DNA of 64,000 nt from Gammaproteobacteria bacterium. GTDB lineage: Bacteria; Pseudomonadota; Gammaproteobacteria; Pseudomonadales; Azotimanducaceae. The position numbers and the translations under genes were made by a program. Positions 16,295 to 25,042 of the stretch are shown here, one piece after another. The stretch spans positions 1 through 64,000 of the forward strand of contig SMWF01000078.1 of the NCBI GenBank assembly GCA_004357385.1. Reading direction: 5' to 3'. The notes beneath the pieces were generated by a model. That model had not been told where the DNA came from and made no database searches. It saw only the letters and a program-made list of their open reading frames with translations. The first letter of the stretch is position 1, and the number at the start of each line of letters is the position of its first letter.

Positions 16295-16978
16295 TCACGT
16301 CGTGGTGACCCAACCACCTGAAAACGGGACGACCTGACCCACGATGAAATTGCTCTTGTCCGAGGCGAGGAACAGCGCCAGTTCCGCGCTCTCCCAACTT
16401 TCGGCGACCCGTCTGCTGGGTACATTACGCGCCAGATGTTTCTGGAATCGTTCCGAAGCGACCAGATCGTCGGGGTAATATGCTTCGTTGCTCACGTAAT
16501 TCTGCGCGATCGCATTGATCTGCACGTTGCCCGCCGCAAACTCCAGTCCAGCGGCGCGAACGAAGGCATTCTGGGCGCCACGCGCTGCGCAGTAGGCCGC
16601 GGAACCCGGAATGCCACGCAGTGGTGCGGCACTGGTCACCGCCACGATCTTGCCGCCGCCGCGCGCTTCCATCGCCGGCGCGGCGGCGCGAACCAACCAC
16701 ATCAACGGATCCACCATGGTCGCGAACAGCGCCCGCCAACGATCATCGTCGATGTCGGCGACCGGCGTACTGGTCGGATCGCGGGCCAGATTCGCGATCA
16801 CAACGTCCAGGTCACCCGCTTCTTCCAACATTGTCGCGACCTGCGCCGCGCTGTGGATGACGCCGTTCACCCGCGTGACCTGCGCGCCCTCCGCTTCGAA
16901 CAGCTCGGCGACGGCCGGGCCCATGTAATCCTCGGCCTGGGTCACCAGCACCCGCCGGCCTTCCATTCGATTACCCAT
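16295..16978 (-). CDS. Halohydrin dehalogenase-like short-chain dehydrogenase superfamily protein
   Basis: 227 aa SDR fold, but the cofactor glycine motif is replaced and the catalytic Lys is Arg. Thr13-x4-Tyr18-x-Gly20 (TQAEDYMG) matches the halide-pocket motif T-x4-F/Y-x-G, and Ser116-x12-Tyr129-x3-Arg133 matches the S-Y-R triad, both diagnostic for halohydrin dehalogenases. The stretch QNYVSNEAYYPDDL also resembles that family. These enzymes close vicinal haloalcohols to epoxides and catalyse the reverse ring opening with halide, cyanide or azide. Natural substrate unknown. Next to an aldo/keto reductase in the same direction. Confidence 0.75.
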   Translation of the reverse strand: MGNRMEGRRVLVTQAEDYMGPAVAELFEAEGAQVTRVNGVIHSAAQVATMLEEAGDLDVVIANLARDPTSTPVADIDDDRWRALFATMVDPLMWLVRAAAPAMEARGGGKIVAVTSAAPLRGIPGSAAYCAARGAQNAFVRAAGLEFAAGNVQINAIAQNYVSNEAYYPDDLVASERFQKHLARNVPSRRVAESWESAELALFLASDKSNFIVGQVVPFSGGWVTTT

Positions 16979-17022
16979 CCTCCACTCCTTCGATCCGTCA
17001 GCGAGGTCCGTTAGCTGATCCG

Positions 17023-18030
17023 TCAGTGTTGAACGACCCGCCCCTTCATCCAGTTGTTGCTGTCGTGAAAATCGGCGACCACGTTGCCCGGATGAACGAG
17101 TGCATCGAACAGTGGTCGATCCTCATCGGCCAGCGTCATCTCGAGAACCGGCAGCGCATCTTCGAGGTGTTCGAGGGTTCGCGGTCCGTAGATGGGGGCG
17201 GTGACCAGCGGCTGATCCTTGACCCATAGCAACGCAAGCGCAGCGGTGGAGAGCTGGCGCTCGGCGGCCATGCGCGCAACCTCCGCCACTACTTCCAGGC
17301 CCCTGGGCGTCACGCGCGTTTCGAATCGTGCACCCCAGCGGTCCGCCCGGGAACCGTCGGGCTTGAGGTTGTCCGCTGTGTAGCGGCCGGTCAATACGCC
17401 GCCGGCGACCGGGGACCACGGCAGCACTGCGAGATCGTAGCGCTCGCACAGAGGGAGCAGCTCGTTTTCGATGCGCCGATCGAGCAGGTTGTAGGGGGGC
17501 TGCTCGCTGACATAGCGATTCAAGTGCAGCTTCTCGCTGATCGCCAACGCTTCCATCACCACCCAGGCCGGGTGCGTGCTGGCACCGATGTAGCGCACCT
17601 TGCCGGCGCTAATCAGGTCATCGAATGCGCGCAGCGTCTCATCCTGAGGGATGTCCAACGCGGCACGATGCAATTGATACAGGTCGATGTGCTCGACCTC
17701 GAGCCGACGCAGTGATGCTTCGCAGGCCTCGATGATGTGCAGGCGCGACCCGCCGCGTTGGTTCGGCCCCGGCCCCATCGGGCTGAATACCTTGGTAGCC
17801 AGCACCACGTCGTTGCGCGCACCGCTCAGGCGCAATGCCTTGCCGACGATGCGCTCGCTCTCCCCGGCGTTGTAGACATTTGCGGTATCGATGAAGTTGA
17901 TACCCGCGGCCAGTGACCGCTCCACGATAGCAATGGACTCAGACTCGTCGGTCGGCCCACCAAAGTTCATGGTGCCCAGGCACAGCGGAGAAACCATCAC
18001 TCCGCTCCGGCCCAATCGTCGGTATTGCAT
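17023..18030 (-). CDS. Aldo/keto reductase (YajO/Tas-like)
   Basis: 335 aa. The tetrad is Asp48/Tyr53 (NFIDTANVYNAGESE), Lys80 (VVLATKVF) and the His in DLYQLHRA. NADPH site near the end: APIYGPRTLEHLEDAL. Full length. It lies upstream of the halohydrin-dehalogenase-like gene with a 44-nt gap and could supply or consume its carbonyl partner compound, but this is only context. Confidence 0.9.
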   Translation of the reverse strand: MQYRRLGRSGVMVSPLCLGTMNFGGPTDESESIAIVERSLAAGINFIDTANVYNAGESERIVGKALRLSGARNDVVLATKVFSPMGPGPNQRGGSRLHIIEACEASLRRLEVEHIDLYQLHRAALDIPQDETLRAFDDLISAGKVRYIGASTHPAWVVMEALAISEKLHLNRYVSEQPPYNLLDRRIENELLPLCERYDLAVLPWSPVAGGVLTGRYTADNLKPDGSRADRWGARFETRVTPRGLEVVAEVARMAAERQLSTAALALLWVKDQPLVTAPIYGPRTLEHLEDALPVLEMTLADEDRPLFDALVHPGNVVADFHDSNNWMKGRVVQH

Positions 18031-18144
18031 CTACTCTCCCCGGCCCCGCAACGCGCGCATCGCGTCAAAGATCGCTATTCTGTGCGCATCCGTGGGCCAC
18101 TTACAACGCGATGAAACGGTTCGAGGCATTGACCGTCGCCAGAC

Positions 18145-19074
18145 ATGACTGACCACGCCTCATTGATGCGCAACCTGATCGGCAAGCGCCTGCTGATCGT
18201 GACCGGTAAGGGTGGGGTCGGCAAGAGCACCATCGCCGCAGCGTTAGCCGCCGAAGCCGCGCGTCGCGGCCGACGCGTCCTGCTCGCCAGCCACACGCGC
18301 ATCGAGGGCCCGCATCCCTGCTTCGGAACCACCATGTCCTACAAACCCGTGCGCCTGACGGAGAATCTGTACCTGTCCAGAATCGACGCCCGGGATGCTC
18401 TGAAAGAATACGTGCACCGGACCCTGCCACTGGGCCAGTTTTACGACTGGTTTCTGGACGGCAAAGCGTTCGCCCATTTCACTGAAGCCACGCCGGGATT
18501 CGACGATCTGTTGTGTCTGGGCAAGGTCTACGATCATGTCACGGGGCCCGACGCGTTCGACCTGGTGGTGCTCGACGCCCCGTCGACCGGTCACGCTGCG
18601 CTGATGCTGCGCGTCCCGGCAGTGACCTGTGCCGCGGTGGCCACGGGACCCTTACACCACAACGCGCTGAAGATTCGATTGTTGCTGGAGGGCTCACGTA
18701 CCGAGGTCGTGCTCGTCGCTCTGCCGGAGGAGATGGCATTGCGCGAGGCCCAGGAATTGGGCGACCACATCACGACCGAGCTCGACATGTCGGTAGCGGC
18801 GTTGGTCCTGAACCGCATCGTGCCACCGCGGTTCGACGACTCGGAAATCGATGCCTTGAGTGCACTGCCAGAGGGCTCACCCGCACTGCAGCGAATCACC
18901 CGTGCCGCCCGCGAGCGCCACGCCCTGGCGGTGCTTCAAGCTCGCTATGAAACGACCTTCGGCCCGGCCGCGCCACGGCTACGGGTACCCCACATCATTC
19001 AACAGCAGTTCGACGGGCCGGCACTGGTCGACCGGGTCGCGGATCATCTGTCCGAAAGAAATCCCGACGGATGA
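18145..19074 (+). CDS. ArsA/Get3-like anion-transporting ATPase, first of pair
   Basis: 309 aa P-loop ATPase of the SIMIBI class. Deviant Walker A GKGGVGKST near residues 21-29, switch region VVLDAPSTGHAA, and NRI for guanine/adenine contact. No arsenite-binding Cys cluster is apparent, so this is unlikely to be an arsenite pump. Members in this arrangement (two consecutive single-domain ArsA proteins) are common in bacteria without arsenic genes and are unassigned. Stop overlaps the start of the second copy by ATGA. Confidence 0.85.
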   Translation: MTDHASLMRNLIGKRLLIVTGKGGVGKSTIAAALAAEAARRGRRVLLASHTRIEGPHPCFGTTMSYKPVRLTENLYLSRIDARDALKEYVHRTLPLGQFYDWFLDGKAFAHFTEATPGFDDLLCLGKVYDHVTGPDAFDLVVLDAPSTGHAALMLRVPAVTCAAVATGPLHHNALKIRLLLEGSRTEVVLVALPEEMALREAQELGDHITTELDMSVAALVLNRIVPPRFDDSEIDALSALPEGSPALQRITRAARERHALAVLQARYETTFGPAAPRLRVPHIIQQQFDGPALVDRVADHLSERNPDG

Positions 19075-20207
19075 ACGACCCGACCGCGTTCGACCCGCTG
19101 CCCCTGGTGCGCGATGCGCGGCTGATCGTCTGCTGCGGCAGTGGCGGAGTCGGCAAAACCACCATGGCCGCAGCATTAGCCGTGCTGGCTGCCCGGCAGG
19201 GGCGCCGCGCGCTCGTGCTGACGATCGATCCGGCCCGGCGGCTCGCCCAGGCGTTGGGTCTGGAGACTCTCAGTCACGAGCCACAGCAGATTGCGCTGCA
19301 AGCCCCGGGAACGCTGGCTGCGATGATGCTGGACAGTAAGCACACCTTCGACGGCCTGATCGAAAAATACACGCCGAGCGCGGAGGTACGGGACGCCATA
19401 TTTGGCAATGCCTACTACCAGCACCTGTCCACCTCGCTCGCGGGTTCGCGGGAATTCATGGCGATGGAGAAGGTCTACGAGCTTGCCCAGGATGGCCGCT
19501 ATGATCTCCTGATCGTGGATACGCCGCCGGCGCAGCACGCGCTCGACTTTCTCGACGCCCCACAGCGGCTTCTCGATCTGTTTGACGGGGCTTTCGTCAA
19601 GCTCCTGGTGCAGCCCTACCGGATGGCCGGGCGTCTCGGGTTTGAGGTCTTCCGCCGCTCATCCGATCGCTTCCTGAAGGTGTTCGAAAAGTTGACCGGC
19701 TACGAGGTGCTGGCTGATCTGTCGAATTTCTTCCTGGCTTTTTCGGGCATGTTCGATGGCTTCAAGGAGCGATCGCGGCAGGTCATGCGGATGCTGCGCC
19801 AATCAGATACCAGTTTCGTCCTGATCTGCGCACCGGAATCAGGCAGCCTCAGCCAGATCGACGGCTTCTTCAAACGGCTGAACGACGACGACCTGCCGAT
19901 CGGCGGATTGATCGTTAATCGGGTGCATCGGGCCGAAGCGATCGATGATCCGGCCAGCTACAGGCTATCAGCCGGGGACCTCGAACTGCTGGCGGAGATT
20001 CCGGGCCATCCGGACAAGCGGCCGCTGGTCGAGCGCCTGACAGAAACCTATCGCGACCACGTGATGCTGGCGGTGCTGGATCAGGCGGCGATCGCATCGA
20101 CGCAGATTGCGGTCACGACCCCAGTGATCACGATCCCGCACTTCAACCGGGATCTACACAGTATCGAGGACCTGGAAGCGGTCGCTGGCGTACTCGAGGG
20201 TCATTGA
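19071..20207 (+). CDS. ArsA/Get3-like ATPase, second of pair
   Basis: 378 aa. Walker A GSGGVGKTT near residue 23-31, the signature TIDPARRLAQALGL, switch II VDTPPAQHALDFLD, and a long helical insertion (about 170-240) typical of Get3/ArsA client-binding subdomains. Together the two genes probably give a heterodimer. The role is unknown; membrane-protein or lipid-protein targeting is possible by analogy to Get3. Ends 7 nt inside the convergent epimerase gene, at the border of the sphingolipid locus. Confidence 0.87.
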   Translation: MNDPTAFDPLPLVRDARLIVCCGSGGVGKTTMAAALAVLAARQGRRALVLTIDPARRLAQALGLETLSHEPQQIALQAPGTLAAMMLDSKHTFDGLIEKYTPSAEVRDAIFGNAYYQHLSTSLAGSREFMAMEKVYELAQDGRYDLLIVDTPPAQHALDFLDAPQRLLDLFDGAFVKLLVQPYRMAGRLGFEVFRRSSDRFLKVFEKLTGYEVLADLSNFFLAFSGMFDGFKERSRQVMRMLRQSDTSFVLICAPESGSLSQIDGFFKRLNDDDLPIGGLIVNRVHRAEAIDDPASYRLSAGDLELLAEIPGHPDKRPLVERLTETYRDHVMLAVLDQAAIASTQIAVTTPVITIPHFNRDLHSIEDLEAVAGVLEGH

Positions 20208-21115
20208 GCGGCAAACGTGCGCGCCAGACCATCGGCCAGGCCGATGCACGGCTGCCAGCCAAGCAGAGGCTTTAGCCGCTGGTCGCGAACGACCCAATCC
20301 TCGTGAAACAGCTCGCGCAGTTTGCCCGGGGTCAACATCGGCGCGCGAGGGGTCAGCCAACCGAGCACGAGGTTAGCGTAGCCAGGGATCAACATCAGGC
20401 CATGAGGCAGCGGTAGCTTCACGATCCGGCGCCCGAACAACGCACTCACCACACCGATGACTTCGTCCCAGTTGTACCCTCCAGGCATGCCGTCATCCAG
20501 TTCGAACACGCCCGACGCCGCCGGCGCGCCAAGCCAACCGAGCATCGCATCGACCAGATCGTCGACGTAGATCAGCGAAAAACGGCCCGCGTGGCCCGGC
20601 ACGGTCGCCAATCCACGCCGCATGCCATCGAGGGTTGGGCGGAGCTCCTTGTCTCCCGGGCCGTACACGGCCGGTGCCCGGTACGCACTCCACTGAAGGT
20701 CGTCCGTTGCCTCGAGAATCTGTTCCGCGGCGCGTTTGCTGCGCGCGTAGTGGGATAGTTGTGGCTCCCGCGCGGTCAACGACGACAGCAACAGAATGCG
20801 CGGTTTCGTCGGGCAACGCCGCGCGGCTTCGGCAACGGCCGCTGTGCCAATCACATTGACGCCCTCGAAGTCGGCATAACGCGCGCCCCGCACCGCGCCC
20901 GCACAGTGGATCAGCGCATCGGCATCCGCCAGCAGTCGGTCCAAGCCGGCGGGATCGTCCAGGGCAGTGAGCAGCCATTCGACACCCTCGGCGGCCGCCA
21001 TCGGGCGACGGGTGAGCGCCCGGATTCGATGGCCCTCCTCACCGAGACGTTGCAGCAACCGGCAACCGATGAAGCCGGTGGCTCCGGTGACGGCGACAAG
21101 CTGGGATTTCTGCAT
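20201..21115 (-). CDS. NAD-dependent epimerase/dehydratase, candidate ceramide reductase (CerR-like)
   Basis: 304 aa extended SDR. NAD motif GATGFIGCRLL near residues 10-20; catalytic Ser (LLLSSLTA) and Tyr-x3-Lys in HYARSKRAAE. In Caulobacter an enzyme of this family encoded beside the serine palmitoyltransferase reduces the 3-keto group of the sphingoid intermediate. The position next to a fatty acyl-AMP ligase and in a locus with SPT and ACP supports the same role here; the sequence alone would only give 'epimerase family'. 42 nt downstream of the ligase gene, same direction. Confidence 0.8.
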   Translation of the reverse strand: MQKSQLVAVTGATGFIGCRLLQRLGEEGHRIRALTRRPMAAAEGVEWLLTALDDPAGLDRLLADADALIHCAGAVRGARYADFEGVNVIGTAAVAEAARRCPTKPRILLLSSLTAREPQLSHYARSKRAAEQILEATDDLQWSAYRAPAVYGPGDKELRPTLDGMRRGLATVPGHAGRFSLIYVDDLVDAMLGWLGAPAASGVFELDDGMPGGYNWDEVIGVVSALFGRRIVKLPLPHGLMLIPGYANLVLGWLTPRAPMLTPGKLRELFHEDWVVRDQRLKPLLGWQPCIGLADGLARTFAAQ

Positions 21116-21157
21116 GGGCTCCTCGGGGACCGGAGCCGGGAGGGAAGGCCGGCCCGA

Positions 21158-22930
21158 TCAGGAAGACATGGCGCGCAACAGGTGCTCGCCTTGAGAGCCC
21201 AGCGAGGCTGTATAGTCGCGTTTCGCCTTGGATCGAGACGGCTTACCCGACGACGTCCGCGGCAAGGCGTGTGCATCCACCAGCTCTACCTCGCAGTCGA
21301 TGCTGAACTCCGCTCGAATGTTGGACTGAATCCGTTGTTGAAGGTCATCGCGTCGCTTGGGATTGCACTCACGGCACTGGATGAGCATGACTGCCCGCTC
21401 GCCCATTCCGTTATCCATCGAGAACGCCATGGCATCGCCGGTTCTCACGCCAGGCTGGCGCTCCGCCACGTATTCCAGGTCGTGGGGCCAGAAATTGCGG
21501 CCATTGACGATGATGATGTCCTTCTCCCGGCCGGTCACGACCAATCGGCCCGATACGGTGTAGCCAAGATCACCGGTGTTCAACCAGCCATCTTCGGTAA
21601 GCACCTCCGCCGTCGCGACCGGCTCGTCGAGATACCCCTGCATCACGCTATCTGTTTTCACCCAGACCGTCCCTATCTCACGGTCGCGCAAGCGTCGCCC
21701 GTCCTGATCCTGTATCTGCAGCCGGATACCCGGCAAAGGCGCACCGCAATCAACAAATTCCCGCACCGCCAGGCGGCCACGGTTGGCCTCCGACACTTCG
21801 GCTGCAAAGCGCTCGTCAACACAGCGATCGCGGTCGACGTGGTCGACAGCCGCACCGATGCCGCGTTGCCCGAAGCTGATCGCGAGGCCCACCTCGGCCA
21901 TGCCGTAACACGGCAGGAACGATTCGCGCTGGAAGCCACTGCCCTGGACCGCATCGACGAACGCGTTCAACGCATCCGGGCGAATCATTTCCGCTCCGAC
22001 GCCCGCCACGCGCCACTTGTCGAGCTTGAACTTGCCACCGTTACCGGTCCGCAAGCGGCGCGCGCACAATTCGTAACCAAAGGGCGGTCCGAACGAAATC
22101 GTTGCCTGGGTCCGGTCCATGAGGGTCAACCACAGGCGCGGACGCATCGCAAACTCGCGGGTGCCAAGGTAGGCAACGGGCACCTGCGCGGCGACCGGCA
22201 CCAGCAGTTTCCCGACCAATCCCATGTCGTGATAGAACGGTAGCCAGGAGAAGAAGCGATCATCGGGCGTCAGGCCCAGGCCATCGCGGATGATCGCTTC
22301 CAGATTGCACATGACGGCGCGCTGGGTGATGACCGCGCCCCGCGCCACCCGCGTACTACCCGACGTGTACTGCACGTACGCCACATCATCGCGGTGTACG
22401 ATCGGCAACGCCCCTTCGATCGGATCGACTCGATCGAACTCGTCCACGGTGCCGACAAACTCGAGGTCGAGGGTGCGCGATGCGTCGCGCAACAGATCGA
22501 TGAATTCCTCGGTCGCGAATGCCGCACGCGATTTGGAACTTTCGATCAGGAAGTTGAGTTGTTGGAGGTAGCTGTCCTTGCCGCCCAGGGTAACCGTCGC
22601 AGGCATGGGCACGGGCACGAGACCCGCGTACTGACAGGCGAAAAACATCATCGCGAATTCCGGCCGCGTTTCCGCGACGATCGCAATGCGTTCGCCTTTA
22701 CTGACGTTCAAAGCAAGTAACCGACGCGCGATGGACTGTGCCCGTTCCCTGAGTTCCTGGTATCTCAGTTCCCGGTATGCATCGCCACGACCATCGAAAA
22801 ATGTCATGCCATGCACGCCAAGGGCCGCATGATCCAACGCTTCAGTTAGGGAGGAAAAATCCCCTGGTCGCCAATTTTTGTCTTCTGTTACCTGTTCTAC
22901 GTTATGGGCTGACCCATCTATCACAAACAC
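21158..22930 (-). CDS. Fatty acyl-AMP ligase / acyl-ACP synthetase
   Basis: 590 aa ANL-superfamily enzyme without a carrier domain. Landmarks: YVQYTSGSTRVARGAV (AMP/P-loop motif), WLPFYHDMGLVGKLL (typical of FAAL rather than FACL), NTGDLGY, and DIIIVNGRNFWPHDLE near the C-terminus. FAALs activate fatty acids as acyl-AMP and load them on an acyl carrier protein. In sphingolipid loci this type feeds the dedicated ACP used by serine palmitoyltransferase; that ACP is encoded at 35132. GTG start; the 180 bp to the divergent acyltransferase gene must hold both promoters. Confidence 0.87.
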   Translation of the reverse strand: MFVIDGSAHNVEQVTEDKNWRPGDFSSLTEALDHAALGVHGMTFFDGRGDAYRELRYQELRERAQSIARRLLALNVSKGERIAIVAETRPEFAMMFFACQYAGLVPVPMPATVTLGGKDSYLQQLNFLIESSKSRAAFATEEFIDLLRDASRTLDLEFVGTVDEFDRVDPIEGALPIVHRDDVAYVQYTSGSTRVARGAVITQRAVMCNLEAIIRDGLGLTPDDRFFSWLPFYHDMGLVGKLLVPVAAQVPVAYLGTREFAMRPRLWLTLMDRTQATISFGPPFGYELCARRLRTGNGGKFKLDKWRVAGVGAEMIRPDALNAFVDAVQGSGFQRESFLPCYGMAEVGLAISFGQRGIGAAVDHVDRDRCVDERFAAEVSEANRGRLAVREFVDCGAPLPGIRLQIQDQDGRRLRDREIGTVWVKTDSVMQGYLDEPVATAEVLTEDGWLNTGDLGYTVSGRLVVTGREKDIIIVNGRNFWPHDLEYVAERQPGVRTGDAMAFSMDNGMGERAVMLIQCRECNPKRRDDLQQRIQSNIRAEFSIDCEVELVDAHALPRTSSGKPSRSKAKRDYTASLGSQGEHLLRAMSS

Positions 22931-23110
22931 ACACTCAAGTTGTTATATTTAGAGACTTCCCGCGACACACACGCTGCGGGCACCTCTTCCCCTGAGACCA
23001 ACCGGATTAATCAGATAATTCGGCTGTTACTTGAGCTCTATCCGCCCCTTAAGGAGCTATAATTTTCGCCGGCTATTATACCGATGGGACCTAAGAGGTA
23101 AATCGTTACT

Positions 23111-24238
23111 TTGGGCATCAAAATTGAACCCGTTCGCACTCCGAAGGATCGTAAGCGGTTCATACGGGTCCCTTGGCACGTCTACGAGCGCGATTCCAAT
23201 TGGGTGCCACCCCTGCGAATCGACCGCCAACAGCACCTTTCGCCGAAAGCGCCGCATTTTCAGCACCTGGACTGGCAAGGTTGGATCGCCACTCGGGACA
23301 AGCAGCCGGTCGGCCGGATAAGCGCTCAGATCGACCGTTTGTGCAGCGAGGTTGGCCGCCCGGAACTCGGCTATTTCGGCATGCTCGAGGCCATTGACGA
23401 CGCGGACGTGTTCGGAGCGCTGTTCGACGTGGCCGAAGGCTGGCTCAAGGAACAGGGCAAAACGACCATCGCCGGTCCCTTCAATCTGAACATCAATCAA
23501 GACATCGGATTACTCATCGATGGCTTCGACACCCCGCCCTACTTCCTGATGCCCCACGGTCAGCCCTACTACGATGGGCACGTAGGCCGACTCGGCTACG
23601 AGAAAGCGGTCGATCTGCTCGCCTACGAAATCGACCCCGATTTCGAGCTGCCCAGGGTCATGCGCGCCATTCAGAACCGCCTGAAGGAGCGTATTTCGAT
23701 TCGCTACCTCGACCGCAAACACATCGACCGCGACCTCGAAATCATGCGCGACATTTTCAACGATGCATGGTCGAAGAACTGGGGCTTTGTGCCGTTCACC
23801 GAAGAGGAATTTCGGGCGATCGGGCGCGAGATGTTGCTGGTGGTGAAGGATGACTTCATCACGATCGCCGACTACGACGGCCGGCCCTGTGCGTTCCTCG
23901 TCGTGCTGCCCAACCTCAACGAAGCGATTCACGACCTGAACGGCCGGCTGACGCCATTTGGCTGGCTGAAACTGCTGTGGCGACTGAAGGTCCGCTATCC
24001 ACGCAGCGGACGCGTGCCGCTGATGGGCGTCCGTCGCGAGTATCACAACACCCGCCTCGGGCCCGGGCTGGCGATTGCCGTGATCGAGGTCGGCCGGGCC
24101 GCGAGCGTGAAGGCCGGGATCAAGAGCCTGGAAATGTCCTGGATCCTCGAGACCAACCAGGGCATGCGCAACATCATCGACGCCATCGGCGGCGTCGAAA
24201 ACAAACGTTACCGCATGTACGAAAAACAGCTCATCTGA
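23111..24238 (+). CDS. GNAT-like acyltransferase, candidate bacterial ceramide synthase
   Basis: 375 aa. The N-terminus (RTPKDRKRFIRVPWHVYERDS) and the core FNLNINQDIGLLIDGF, LPNLNEAIHDLNGRL and MGVRREYHNTRLGPGLA match the long GNAT-like family that includes the Caulobacter ceramide synthase bCerS, unrelated to eukaryotic CerS. It would N-acylate the sphingoid base with acyl-CoA. Starts with TTG and only a weak AGAGG upstream; a TATAAT box at 23058-23063 lies before it. Function assigned from family and locus together. Confidence 0.78.
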   Translation: MGIKIEPVRTPKDRKRFIRVPWHVYERDSNWVPPLRIDRQQHLSPKAPHFQHLDWQGWIATRDKQPVGRISAQIDRLCSEVGRPELGYFGMLEAIDDADVFGALFDVAEGWLKEQGKTTIAGPFNLNINQDIGLLIDGFDTPPYFLMPHGQPYYDGHVGRLGYEKAVDLLAYEIDPDFELPRVMRAIQNRLKERISIRYLDRKHIDRDLEIMRDIFNDAWSKNWGFVPFTEEEFRAIGREMLLVVKDDFITIADYDGRPCAFLVVLPNLNEAIHDLNGRLTPFGWLKLLWRLKVRYPRSGRVPLMGVRREYHNTRLGPGLAIAVIEVGRAASVKAGIKSLEMSWILETNQGMRNIIDAIGGVENKRYRMYEKQLI

Positions 24239-24253
24239 ACCGACTCTGAACTG

Positions 24254-25042
24254 ATGAACAGTAATGCGCCCAGCCTCGTGCTGTTGGCCGGCGACCGCGG
24301 CGGAACCGACCCCCTGGCTGGCTACCACGGCGTTTCGAGCAAGGCGCTGGTACCCATTGACGGCGAGCCCATCATTCTGCGGGTCATGCGGACACTCGAA
24401 GAATCGACATTCCGGGAACGCCTGCTCATTGGGCCGCGTCGGGAAACCCTCGACGGGGCACCCGAGCTTCGCGCGCAAATCGATGCGCAAGGCTGGCGCT
24501 GGTTGCCCCCAGCGGCTTCGCCTGCCGCAAGCGTCGCGACGGCCCTTACCCAGGTTGAACACGCGGCAGGGGTGCTGGTCACCACGGCAGACCACGGACT
24601 GCTGAGCGCATCGCTGGTCGACGAGTTCCGCACTGCTGCTACCGCCACCGGCGCGGCCCTGGCGATCGGTTTCGTCCGCCATCGGGACGTAATGACAGCC
24701 TTCCCCAATGGACGACGCACGGGCTGGGGATTTGCGGACGACCGCTACTGTGGCTGCAACCTGTACTTCTTCGCCCGCACCGAAGCAAAGGCCGTGGCGG
24801 AGCTCTGGTGCACCCTCGAGAGCGAGCGCAAGAAACCGTGGAAAGTTATCCGGCTGCTGGGAGCCGGCGCGCTGTTGAAGTTTCTCACCCGTCGTCTGAC
24901 GCTGAGCGATGCCCTGGGCCTCCTCGGCGCGCGCGCCGGCGCAGACATTGCACCGGTACTGCTATCGAACCCAGCGGCTGCGATCGACGTCGACAGCATC
25001 GCCGACTGGCAATTGGTCGACCGCCTGATCAGGGCCGGCTGA
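24254..25042 (+). CDS. NTP-transferase (MobA-like) domain protein
   Basis: 262 aa. The N-terminal SLVLLAGDRGGTDPLA and SSKALVPIDGEPIILRVMRTL is a nucleotide-sugar-pyrophosphorylase-like start with the Lys of the K-x-L/V-x-P motif; TTADHGLLS holds the metal Asp. The C-terminal 100 residues (KPWKVIRLLGAGALLKFLTRRLTL) are basic/amphipathic and probably touch the membrane. Similar genes lie in the Caulobacter ceramide-phosphoglycerate region, where they help make the headgroup. 15 nt after the acyltransferase gene; 14-nt convergent overlap with the phosphatase. Confidence 0.72.
   Translation: MNSNAPSLVLLAGDRGGTDPLAGYHGVSSKALVPIDGEPIILRVMRTLEESTFRERLLIGPRRETLDGAPELRAQIDAQGWRWLPPAASPAASVATALTQVEHAAGVLVTTADHGLLSASLVDEFRTAATATGAALAIGFVRHRDVMTAFPNGRRTGWGFADDRYCGCNLYFFARTEAKAVAELWCTLESERKKPWKVIRLLGAGALLKFLTRRLTLSDALGLLGARAGADIAPVLLSNPAAAIDVDSIADWQLVDRLIRAG

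Noticed and set aside
20759-22243. 494-aa plus-strand open frame across the acyl-AMP ligase
   Set aside because: Antisense shadow; no domain pattern and no ribosome site.
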